Source of the DNA: DSSM01 sp964484125
GTDB lineage: Bacteria; Bacteroidota; Ignavibacteria; Tepidaquicellales; Tepidaquicellaceae
Assembly (NCBI GenBank): GCA_964484125.1
Contig: CAZAEK010000027.1
Span: forward strand, 1-24,666
Reading direction: 5' to 3'
DNA length: 24,666 nt
Shown: positions 15,527-23,880 of the stretch, piece after piece
Numbering within the stretch: the first letter of the stretch is position 1
How the letters are laid out: each line of letters opens with the position of its first letter
The notes under the pieces: model-generated
What the model saw: the letters and a program-made list of their open reading frames with translations, nothing else
What the model was told of the DNA's origin: nothing
The model's database searches: none
Made by a program: the position numbers and the translations under genes

Positions 15527-17083
15527 ATGGGAAAATTATACTTATTTTGTATTGGTGGCACAGGTCATCGTGTTTTGAAATCATTAATAATGCTCCTTGC
15601 AGGGGGGATGAAAATTGAAACCAATGAAATAATTCCTGTAATTTTTGACCCTGATTCAAACAACGGAGATTTAAACAGAACAAAAAAATTAATAGAAATA
15701 TATAACAAAATTCGAAAAGAATTAAATTATGGTTCAGATGAAAAATTTACAAAACAAGATACCTCTTTATTTTTTAATAAAATAAGTGGAATTAATTTTT
15801 TAAATGATTTTATTTTTAATTTAGATGGTACAACCAACCAAAGATACTCGTCATTTATTGGTTATGATGATAATAATCTTGACGAAAATAGTAAGGCATT
15901 ATTATCGTTATTATACTCTTCAAAGAATTTAAACTTATTAATGGATGAAGGTTTTAAGGGTTACCCTAATATTGGGGCTGTTGTTTTAAATCAGTTTAAG
16001 AATACACAAGCATTCAGAGATTTAGTAAGTGAATTCAATCAAGACGATAAAATATTTATTGTGAGTTCAATATTTGGAGGAACAGGGGCAGCAGGATTTC
16101 CACTTCTATTGAAAAATATAAGAAATGCAGACCAAATTACAAATAATGCAGGTGAAATATTAGGGAATGTTAACATTTTAAAAAATGCAATTATAGGTGC
16201 TTTAACAGTTATGCCTTATTTCGGTGTTAGAGAAAACAGAGAGTCTGAAATTTCAAAAAGATCATTTATACCAAAAACAAAGGCAGCGCTTGAGTACTAC
16301 CAGAGAAATATCAATAACTCTTTAAACGCTCTCTATTATATTGCAGATAAAGACACAAAAGATTTAGAAAATCACTCAGGTAAGATTGCTCAAATGAATT
16401 TTGCCCATTTTATTGAAATAGCAGGAGCCCTTGCCATAAAAGATTTTTGTTCAGATGATTTCAACAATGGAAAAAAATTTAAAGAATTTGGAATTAGAGA
16501 TGACACAAAGAATATTTATTTCAGCCATTTAGGAGAAAAAACACATAAAGCAATATATGAGCCGATTCTTAAATTGTCTTATTTATTTATTTATATCGAA
16601 AAGTTCCTGAAGAAAAATATAGACAAACAGCCCTGGAGTAAAAGAAAAATATTAAAATCAGAAAGAAGTAACAAGCTTGGAAAAGATTTCTTTAATTCAG
16701 ATTACTTTAAAAAGATCATTGAATTTGAGAAAGAATATAGCGACTGGCTTATCGAACTTGCTTCAAACGAGAGAAAGTTTATTCCATTTTCGTTTCTTAA
16801 CAATGCTGAAAATATTTCTTCCGAAACAGAAGAGAGAACAAAGTGGAAAAATATTTTCACAGAATATAATTTTAAGTCTGACCTTTTTGATATTGTAAAC
16901 GGACAGAATGCCTCAGAAGGAAAATTTTATGATAATATAAGATTTATTAAAAATGATACGTTATTTAACGATGCATTAAACAAATTCGAAAGAAAATTTC
17001 ACAATTTCACAGCCGCACAGAAATTTGTAGGAATATTTGACAAAGCAACAACTGAAATAATTAATAAAAAAATAACTATATAA
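15527..17083 (+). CDS. tubulin/FtsZ-like GTPase-fold protein
   Basis: The 518-residue cytoplasmic protein opens with a nucleotide-binding strand-loop, LYLFCIGGTGHRVLKSLIMLL (GGTG at 10-13), followed by PVIFDPDSNNGD. The hallmark is FIVSSIFGGTGAAGFPLLL, with G184-G-T-G-A-A-G190 in the place of the tubulin/FtsZ signature loop GGGTGSG that holds the GTP phosphates. This combination matches the Pfam 'Tubulin like' family of large bacterial proteins with tubulin-type residues outside the FtsZ/TubZ lines. A loop PKTKAALEYYQRNINNSLNALYYIADK follows at about 245-275. The C-terminal half is helical and of unknown fold. Polymerisation and GTPase activity are not shown. Only 3 bp separate it from the actin-like gene, strongly suggesting that the two products act together. 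Confidence 0.7.
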   Translation: MGKLYLFCIGGTGHRVLKSLIMLLAGGMKIETNEIIPVIFDPDSNNGDLNRTKKLIEIYNKIRKELNYGSDEKFTKQDTSLFFNKISGINFLNDFIFNLDGTTNQRYSSFIGYDDNNLDENSKALLSLLYSSKNLNLLMDEGFKGYPNIGAVVLNQFKNTQAFRDLVSEFNQDDKIFIVSSIFGGTGAAGFPLLLKNIRNADQITNNAGEILGNVNILKNAIIGALTVMPYFGVRENRESEISKRSFIPKTKAALEYYQRNINNSLNALYYIADKDTKDLENHSGKIAQMNFAHFIEIAGALAIKDFCSDDFNNGKKFKEFGIRDDTKNIYFSHLGEKTHKAIYEPILKLSYLFIYIEKFLKKNIDKQPWSKRKILKSERSNKLGKDFFNSDYFKKIIEFEKEYSDWLIELASNERKFIPFSFLNNAENISSETEERTKWKNIFTEYNFKSDLFDIVNGQNASEGKFYDNIRFIKNDTLFNDALNKFERKFHNFTAAQKFVGIFDKATTEIINKKITI

Positions 17084-17086
17084 AAA

Positions 17087-20000
17087 ATGCAGGACGGAAA
17101 TCAAAATATTCAAAATAACGGATATGTTTTCAGATTACATAACAATGGGGGAATCCAAAGCGATTGGTTCGACTCGTCTGAAATTACTACTAATGATATA
17201 ATTTCAATTGTTGATGACACACCTCCATCAGATGATCTTTTCATTACTTCAATACCAAGTCCTTTTGCAGTAATGGATATGATAAGAACATCTTTGAAAA
17301 TAATTAATTCAGGAGTCAATGGAGATAATTACGATAATCTTAAGGGCGAAACTATTTACCACAAACTTGTTTCAAACATGCTTGATATAGGAGAATTATT
17401 TTTTAAATTTAATAATTATAAAGAGTTACTTGAAATTAAGAAATGGAATAAAGAAACTGGAATAAATTCTTTATCAAATGGAATACCGAGTCATAAATTA
17501 GTAGCAGACACACTTAATCTTTATTTTGAACAAGACAAGGAGAATTTTAATTGGGATAATTTTGCAGATATTTACTATCTTGAATTTAGAGATGGCACAT
17601 TGAATAATAAAATATTAGGTGCAACATCACCGTTTACTTTATTTTTTCCATCACCAAACGCAGATACTATTCACAATTTAGATAAAATTAAATTAACGGG
17701 AAGAATACTTTTTTCGAAAATGAGTAATAATGGAGATGAATATTACAGCCCATTATATGAGAGAGATTACAATTTCATAGTTTACTTATATCATATAACA
17801 AGAAGAGTAGAGGGGTTTGCTGAATTAAGAGAATATATCGAAAATAATGTGAAGAAATTACAACAAAGCGATGAAAAATTTATTCAATTTAAAAATAATA
17901 ATGAAAATTACGATAATTTTATAAATTTGCTTGATGATATATCTTTTACACAAGATAATACAAATTACAATTTATATATTCTAAGAAATTCTTTATCATT
18001 CAAACAACAAAGAGAAATTCAAATAAGAAGTGATTTTAAAATTAAACCTTCAAGAAATATCACCGGAGAAAAATTACCTCTTGTTTTAGCTAATATTGAT
18101 TTACCTGACTATAATTACTTTAACAATTACAAATGGGATACTAGAATATACAATGTACCATACCGTTGTCCAGAAACAAACATAGAAGATAGAATTCTAC
18201 CGGGAACCCAGATTAAGTATCCTTATCTTACGGTTGATGATTTTTTAGAAGACACTATAATAAAAAATGATGAATTAACCATCAATTCACAATCTTTCTT
18301 TGACGGAAATTATAACGATAATCATTCAAGCGTTTTGTTACCATTAAAACCTAAATTTTTTGAATATTTTGATATAGAGTTTCTTAAGGGATATATAGAA
18401 GGAGAGAAAGTAATTGAAATTTCAAAACTTGCCGGAGAAGATATTAAGGTAATTTTACGCATACCAGTAGAAAGGGGCTATATTAAGTTAGAAAGAACAT
18501 ATAATGTTCACACGACCACACCAAATATAGGAAGAAATAGTAATTCTGGTGCACAGAAGAGAATAAGGTTTGGAATGGCAATTGCTCCTTTAATCAAAGG
18601 TGAAAATATTGAACGGAGAGTTATGACAATTGATAACGAGAGAGATAATCTTGAATTAAATAGAAGTATTGAGCTTTGTTTTTATATGAATTCGGGAATA
18701 CAGAAAATCGAAGATGTGGAGACCGTTGAATTAGAAAGAAAGACAAATACGGATATGGGTAAAAAAGGATATTCGTTAAATAAGGAATTCGATAGTCTAG
18801 AGTTAAAATATGGCAATTATTCAGGGTATATTATTCCGCTTTTCCATAGAGTCAATGAAAATGATGATATATACGTATTTGCAGTTGATTTTGGAACGAC
18901 AGGAACATATTTATCATATAAAAGAGGAAACAATGAAATACAGCCATATGAAATTAAAAGAGATAATTCATATATACAATTTTTTCATAATGTTCCAAAA
19001 ACATCTGCAATATATGAGTTTTTTAAATTTTATTTTATACCTCAGGAAATTAAATCTGAATCTTTATTTTATTTTCCAACATTGACGGCATTACAAAGCT
19101 TAAGATCTCAAGATTTAAGATACATACCCTTTTTAGACACTTGTATATCATTTCATTACAGCAGATTAAGAGGATTGCCTAGCTTAGATTATACAAGAAA
19201 TCTAAAGTGGTCCGGATATGTTTTAGATAGAAATTCAAGAGAATATAAAAACCTAAATTCATATATACGGTCATTGTTGCTTTTAATTAAATATAAAGTT
19301 CTTTCAGATGGGGGAAAGTTAAAAAACATTAAATTATCATGGTTTTATCCTTTAAGTATGGTAGAGTCAAGATTTGATGTTTTAAAGGAAATATGGATAA
19401 ATTCATTTAAGGATATAATAAACCCAGATTATATTGAAAACACAAATGAAAATGATGATAATTCTGTGAATTTATTTTCAGTTTCTGAGTCTTTGACTCC
19501 ATTTTATCACTATTTAACTGATAAAAATATTAACACTCAGAATTTAGTTTTAACGATTGATGTAGGAGGTGGCACAACAGATATTCTTGCATATAAAAAT
19601 ACGAAACCTCTTTTGGCAAGTTCTTTCAGATTTGGAGCAAGAGCACTATTTGGAGACGGTTATCGAAATGCAAGAAATAATAATGGATTTTTTAGGACAT
19701 ATTCCGGAGAGAATGGAATCGTTACCAGATTGCTTTCATCATGTATATCTGAAAGAAAGAATGATTTAATAGAATTAAACAAAGATTTAATTAGAAGCAA
19801 CATTAGTACCGACCAGATTATGGAATATTATTTCAATTTAAGTTCGCACAACTATCTTAATGATAACGATAAAGCAAGTTTAAATTTTCAAAATTTACTT
19901 ATGAATTCAAACGATGGTAAGGCAAGAATAATTCTTTTGTTCTACTATAGTGCTATACTTTATCACACTTTTAAATTAATAAAATTTAGCATCAAAGATA

Positions 20001-20599
20001 TTCCAGAACGAATTTGTTTCAGCGGAAATGGTTCTACGTTATTTATGGGTTTTCAAAATGATAAGCTTGTACGTTTTACAAAACATCTTAGAAACATAAT
20101 TTTTGGAGAGAGCACTTATAATTTGATAATATATTTTAATAACGAACCGAAAAAATTAACTTCAAGTGGTTTTTTCAATATAAACAATATTAATGATTAC
20201 TCTGTTGATAGATCATATAATAATAATTCTAAAATTAAAAAGATATTATTATATAATGAACAAATATCTACATCAAACGAAGTTCGTATTTCAAATTTAA
20301 AAATAGAAGACGTAAAGAAATTTGTTCTTAATGATGTAAATGATTTTATAAAGACTTTTAAAAATGCCATTTCTGATATTGATATTACAAATGTTTTTGG
20401 AGTTAGTAACTCCCGTAGAATATCTGAATTTTTGAATGATAAAGACATGGAAAACAAAATTTTATCTTACTTTGACATTGGATTTGAAAACTTTAAAAAA
20501 GATATTAATGATGAGAATCAGAGTATCAACGAAACAATGTTTTTCTATCCTTTAGTCGGCTTAATAAATGAATTATCATCAAATATATTAATACAATGA
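17087..20599 (+). CDS. 1170-residue protein with C-terminal actin/Hsp70-type ATPase domain
   Basis: Residues about 595-1170 carry the three nucleotide-binding motifs of the actin/Hsp70/sugar-kinase superfamily. They are phosphate 1, VFAVDFGTTGTYLSY (Asp601); phosphate 2, LTIDVGGGTTDILAY (Asp825, Gly827-829, Thr830-831, Asp832); and the adenosine motif, ICFSGNGSTLFMGF (Gly980, Gly982). The N-terminal about 590 residues match nothing I know. They include helical parts (VEGFAELREYIENNVKKLQQ) and beta parts (GEDIKVILRIPVERGYIKLERTYNV). The size and layout resemble SrfB-type large actin-fold proteins, but I cannot confirm membership. No signal peptide or TM is present, so it is cytoplasmic. Its stop overlaps the next start (ATGA at 20596-20599). 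It may be an ATP-driven switch or filament paired with the tubulin-like neighbour. Confidence 0.75.
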   Translation: MQDGNQNIQNNGYVFRLHNNGGIQSDWFDSSEITTNDIISIVDDTPPSDDLFITSIPSPFAVMDMIRTSLKIINSGVNGDNYDNLKGETIYHKLVSNMLDIGELFFKFNNYKELLEIKKWNKETGINSLSNGIPSHKLVADTLNLYFEQDKENFNWDNFADIYYLEFRDGTLNNKILGATSPFTLFFPSPNADTIHNLDKIKLTGRILFSKMSNNGDEYYSPLYERDYNFIVYLYHITRRVEGFAELREYIENNVKKLQQSDEKFIQFKNNNENYDNFINLLDDISFTQDNTNYNLYILRNSLSFKQQREIQIRSDFKIKPSRNITGEKLPLVLANIDLPDYNYFNNYKWDTRIYNVPYRCPETNIEDRILPGTQIKYPYLTVDDFLEDTIIKNDELTINSQSFFDGNYNDNHSSVLLPLKPKFFEYFDIEFLKGYIEGEKVIEISKLAGEDIKVILRIPVERGYIKLERTYNVHTTTPNIGRNSNSGAQKRIRFGMAIAPLIKGENIERRVMTIDNERDNLELNRSIELCFYMNSGIQKIEDVETVELERKTNTDMGKKGYSLNKEFDSLELKYGNYSGYIIPLFHRVNENDDIYVFAVDFGTTGTYLSYKRGNNEIQPYEIKRDNSYIQFFHNVPKTSAIYEFFKFYFIPQEIKSESLFYFPTLTALQSLRSQDLRYIPFLDTCISFHYSRLRGLPSLDYTRNLKWSGYVLDRNSREYKNLNSYIRSLLLLIKYKVLSDGGKLKNIKLSWFYPLSMVESRFDVLKEIWINSFKDIINPDYIENTNENDDNSVNLFSVSESLTPFYHYLTDKNINTQNLVLTIDVGGGTTDILAYKNTKPLLASSFRFGARALFGDGYRNARNNNGFFRTYSGENGIVTRLLSSCISERKNDLIELNKDLIRSNISTDQIMEYYFNLSSHNYLNDNDKASLNFQNLLMNSNDGKARIILLFYYSAILYHTFKLIKFSIKDIPERICFSGNGSTLFMGFQNDKLVRFTKHLRNIIFGESTYNLIIYFNNEPKKLTSSGFFNINNINDYSVDRSYNNNSKIKKILLYNEQISTSNEVRISNLKIEDVKKFVLNDVNDFIKTFKNAISDIDITNVFGVSNSRRISEFLNDKDMENKILSYFDIGFENFKKDINDENQSINETMFFYPLVGLINELSSNILIQ

Positions 20600-21765
20600 A
20601 AAAAATAATAATATTTTTAATTTTATCTATTTGGTTCAATTTTTCTGGTATAGCTCAGACTATTGATGGCTATGGAAACAGAAATATAATTGACAACTCA
20701 TATAATATATGCAGCTATTATCTTGTATATTATGAATTAAAGGGGCATAGTGACTCGGTATATTTCAAAAAATTTATTTCTCAAATAAAATATTCAATTA
20801 ATCAAATTCCCGACACAAATGATATTTCAATTTTTATTACACAAAATGATTCAATACGCTATTTAAAGGAATTATTATATAACATAAGCGATATTAAAGA
20901 AAAATTATCAAAAGAAAAGTATGAAAGCGAAACATTGTTTATAGAATCACTTTTAACCTCTATATTTGAAAAGGGAAATAATAATTTTAAATTTAACAAT
21001 ATAGTAAATACAAGTTCAGTAAAAGAAATAATAAGAGGAGAACTAAAAAAACTATTCCTCTTAAGTTTGCTGCGAGAAGAATTAAAACAGAACACACCTG
21101 ATACAGTTTCCATAATAAAAGAGAAACCAAAAACTTTAGACGAGAAAATAGCTGATAATATGCTTATAGTTTTGATAGCAATTGTAATTTTATTTATCAT
21201 AACTTTTTATTTGATAAATAATATATCCCAAAAAAAATCTGAGGGATATTCTGATAATCCACGGGTTGGAAATGAGAATTACGTAACCTATGACATGTTT
21301 AATAACAATATTTCAAAATATATCGAGAAAAACAATTTAGAAAATATCAAAAATGAGATACTCGATAAAGTTTCAAAATCCATTGACAAAAAACTTCAGG
21401 AAACAAAGGTTACAATTGATATAACGCCTCAAAAACCAGAAATAAGAAAAAAATATTATTTCCCATATCCCGAAAATGAAAATGGGTTTGATATAAGTAA
21501 GAAATCAGATAGATTTATTGAAACAGAGTCTATTTACGAGGTTTATTTTGAAAATGAAAATAATGCGAGATTTAAATTTGTTGAAAACGAAAACACAACA
21601 AAAATCGCACAAAAATTAGATTACGTATATATTTTACCAGCTTGTGAAAGCGAAAATGCTTTTAATATGAATGCAAAGTTAATAAAGACTATAGAGGAAG
21701 GTGAAGCGGTAAAAGAAGGAAACTATTTAAAAATAATTAAAAAAGCGAAGATTAAATATGATTGA
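20596..21765 (+). CDS. bitopic membrane protein with periplasmic helical domain, coiled coil and C-terminal beta domain
   Basis: The 389-residue protein starts with a Sec signal (MKKIIIFLILSIWFNFSGIAQ). Residues about 21-185 are a polar, mostly helical periplasmic domain. One TM helix (MLIVLIAIVILFIITFYLI, about 189-208) is followed by a polar stretch with a coiled-coil-like segment (NNISKYIEKNNLENIKNEILDKVSKSIDKKLQET, about 235-272). The C-terminal about 110 residues form a beta-rich domain: YYFPYPENENGFDISKK, YEVYFENENNARFKF, YVYILPACES and EGNYLKIIKKAKIKYD. It is not a recognised Pfam family to me, though the YxPYP...GF...sk layout seems familiar from uncharacterised Bacteroidota proteins. 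Its start overlaps the actin-like gene and its end overlaps the MotA-like gene by 8 bp. The topology suits a connector between cytoplasmic NTPases and envelope parts. Confidence 0.7.
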   Translation: MKKIIIFLILSIWFNFSGIAQTIDGYGNRNIIDNSYNICSYYLVYYELKGHSDSVYFKKFISQIKYSINQIPDTNDISIFITQNDSIRYLKELLYNISDIKEKLSKEKYESETLFIESLLTSIFEKGNNNFKFNNIVNTSSVKEIIRGELKKLFLLSLLREELKQNTPDTVSIIKEKPKTLDEKIADNMLIVLIAIVILFIITFYLINNISQKKSEGYSDNPRVGNENYVTYDMFNNNISKYIEKNNLENIKNEILDKVSKSIDKKLQETKVTIDITPQKPEIRKKYYFPYPENENGFDISKKSDRFIETESIYEVYFENENNARFKFVENENTTKIAQKLDYVYILPACESENAFNMNAKLIKTIEEGEAVKEGNYLKIIKKAKIKYD

Positions 21766-23203
21766 AATAAAAATAATAATTATAATCGGCGTCCCTATAT
21801 TAATTTTACAAATTATAAACTTTCTAGAAACAAATAGGAAAATTAAGTCTTATGGGAGTTTATTCCCGGATAATTCTTCGAAAGACATTAAAGTTGAAGA
21901 TTATATAGACAAAGAAAAGTATAATGATAATAAAATCGTAAAAATTATAAAAAAATTCAGATTAAATGATTCTACACCACTTATAAATAAAATAGAAGAA
22001 AAAATTGAAAACGAATTTGATATTTATGAAGAGTCAATAAAAAAATCTGTTACGATGCCATTATACTTAGGACTTTTTGGAACTATTTGGGGCGTTATAA
22101 TTGGGTTAGGGTTTTTTTATTCGAAATTACAATATTCAGATATAGATTTGGATAATGCGGCTAAAGGTTTGATATTAGGTATTATGATTTCTATGATTGT
22201 TAGTGTTTTTGGGCTTGGATTTATGTCATGGAACTGGTACAATTTTAACAAACATTTTTCAAAAAACAACAAAAACAAAAAAAAGCTAATTACTTATTTA
22301 GAAGATAAATATTTTTCTGGAATAGCTGCAAAAGACCCTGATTTTCAATTATTGATAAATAATCTTAATAATTTCAATAAATCTTTCAGTGATAATATTG
22401 AAAATTTTAAATCCATTTTTAGTGATGTAGAAACAACATTTCAAACTCAAAAAGAGATTCTAAAAGAATTAAATGCTATTGACATTAAAGAACTTGTTAA
22501 CGCAAATGCAAATATGGTAAATACAATTGCATCAAGCAGAGAACAGTTTGAAATATTTAACAGTTATCTTACAAATACAAATGAATATCTGAATATTTCA
22601 AAAGAATTACTGAATAAGTCAGTAGAAATTTATGAAAAATTTGGAGTATTTGGAGAAAATGTTGAAAATATTGCAAAGGAGATAAGGCAAAATCTAAACT
22701 CAAGTACGGAAGTAATTAATTTTCTTAATGTACAATTAAAAAATCTTGAAGAAAGACGAGGATTTATAAGTGATATTTTTGGTAAAATAGATGAGGACAT
22801 TAAAAAGTCATTTGAAGATCTAGCAGGGCATATCGAAAGCAATAAAAACAAGTTCCTTGAATTTATCAGTAAATTAGATGTCGAGCTGGCAAAAAGTGTA
22901 CTTAAACTTAACAATGAAACCGAAACTAAGATAAAGGATTACAAATCAATCAGGTTAAAGCACGAAGAAGATTTTGTGACAAAATTAAACGAAAACGTTA
23001 AAAATATAGAGAGACTTCAATATATAGAAAATATTTACAAAGCATTAATAGATGAAAACGGCAACATAATACATTTGGAAAATCTTGCTAGACAATCCGA
23101 AGAATTAAATAAAAATATAACTGAATTTTATTCGAACATAAAAAATGTTCAGTTTAGACTTGAACCAAATAATAACAAAGATAATAAGCAAAGTAGTAAT
23201 TGA
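21758..23203 (+). CDS. MotA/TolQ/ExbB-type ion channel subunit with long helical tail (ZorA-like)
   Basis: The 481-residue protein has a TM near the N-terminus (about 3-21). The MotA/TolQ/ExbB core has two further TMs: MPLYLGLFGTIWGVIIGLGFFY (about 100-121) and NAAKGLILGIMISMIVSVFGLGF (about 133-157), with the typical LGLFGTIxGxxxG and AxxGLxxGI signatures of proton or sodium channels. From about 160 to 481 it is a long polar helical region with coiled-coil character (for example NNLNNFNKSFSDNIENFKSIF, NIAKEIRQNLNSSTEVINF), projecting into the cytoplasm. A MotA core followed by a long tail is the layout of ZorA in Zorya defence systems and unlike GldL or TolQ, which lack such a tail. The gene overlaps its MotB-like partner by 4 bp, so stoichiometric co-production is expected. 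Confidence 0.85.
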   Translation: MIEIKIIIIIGVPILILQIINFLETNRKIKSYGSLFPDNSSKDIKVEDYIDKEKYNDNKIVKIIKKFRLNDSTPLINKIEEKIENEFDIYEESIKKSVTMPLYLGLFGTIWGVIIGLGFFYSKLQYSDIDLDNAAKGLILGIMISMIVSVFGLGFMSWNWYNFNKHFSKNNKNKKKLITYLEDKYFSGIAAKDPDFQLLINNLNNFNKSFSDNIENFKSIFSDVETTFQTQKEILKELNAIDIKELVNANANMVNTIASSREQFEIFNSYLTNTNEYLNISKELLNKSVEIYEKFGVFGENVENIAKEIRQNLNSSTEVINFLNVQLKNLEERRGFISDIFGKIDEDIKKSFEDLAGHIESNKNKFLEFISKLDVELAKSVLKLNNETETKIKDYKSIRLKHEEDFVTKLNENVKNIERLQYIENIYKALIDENGNIIHLENLARQSEELNKNITEFYSNIKNVQFRLEPNNNKDNKQSSN

Positions 23204-23880
23204 GTAAAAGAAGAAAAAACAAAGATTCCGGAATGGACGATAAATTCTGGCCAAGTTATTCGGATTTAATGACCAGTTTATTTTTTATAGTAATAATTTT
23301 ATTTGTTATTTATTTTATATTATCTCAAAAGTATAAGCATGAAGTGAGTATCACAAATGACTCATTAGCAACATTAGTTGATAAATATAAAAAAATTACA
23401 GGAGTTGAAAACTCTTTGAAAAATCTTGAGAACGAATATTTTTACTATAACAGCGATTGTAAAAGATACGAATTGGTTCAAAATTTTATATTCCCCCCTG
23501 GACAGGCCATAATACCAAGCGATGCAGAGCAGGATTTAGTGAATGCAGGAAAAAATTTAAAAAGTATAATTGATTCACTTAAAGGCAAGGATAGTATTCG
23601 ATACACTTTAATTTTAGAAGGCAGAGTGGCTAAGAAATGGGATGGGACAGAACAATTAACGGAATCAAAAGCAAAACAGCTTAGTTTTGAAAGAGGAGCA
23701 GCGGTATATAATTTATGGAGGGGGCGTGGAATCAATTTTGACGAATATTTGTGCGAGGTAATAATTGCAGGAAGTGGATATGGAGGTTTATGCAGATATG
23801 AAGATCCCAAAGAAGGTGATAACAAAAGGGTAGTAATACATATTATTCCAAAGGTAGGTGAGTTTAAAATTGAACAATAA
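23200..23880 (+). CDS. MotB/OmpA-type stator partner with peptidoglycan-binding domain (ZorB-like)
   Basis: The start is TTG at 23200, overlapping the previous stop as TTGA; an ATG at 23233 (Met12) is the alternative. The 226-residue product has a basic N-terminus and then FWPSYSDLMTSLFFIVIILFVIYF, a single TM. The Asp of YSDLMT (Asp22) falls where MotB Asp32 of YADFMT and the ZorB ion-binding Asp sit, so ion conduction should be intact. A short linker follows, then an OmpA-like peptidoglycan-binding domain (about 95-220) with FPPGQAIIPSDAEQDL, LSFERGAAVYNLWRGRGI (fits LSxxRAxxVxxxLxxxGI) and DNKRVVIHIIPK. The usual GHTD is replaced by LEGRVAKKWDGTEQ, as in several MotB/ZorB-like families. 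It forms the peptidoglycan-anchored stator with the gene before it. Confidence 0.88.
   Translation: MSKRRKNKDSGMDDKFWPSYSDLMTSLFFIVIILFVIYFILSQKYKHEVSITNDSLATLVDKYKKITGVENSLKNLENEYFYYNSDCKRYELVQNFIFPPGQAIIPSDAEQDLVNAGKNLKSIIDSLKGKDSIRYTLILEGRVAKKWDGTEQLTESKAKQLSFERGAAVYNLWRGRGINFDEYLCEVIIAGSGYGGLCRYEDPKEGDNKRVVIHIIPKVGEFKIEQ

Noticed and set aside
20197..21200. Minus-strand open frames opposite the actin-like and bitopic protein genes
   Set aside because: Ser/Phe-rich translations typical of the antisense of Lys/Glu/Asn-rich genes; no start signal or homology visible.
21758..23880. Flagellar MotAB, TolQR/ExbBD or gliding GldLM
   Set aside because: No flagellar, Tol/TonB or gld genes nearby; the MotA-type protein has a long helical tail unlike TolQ or GldL, and the partner has an OmpA-type domain unlike TolR/ExbD or GldM.
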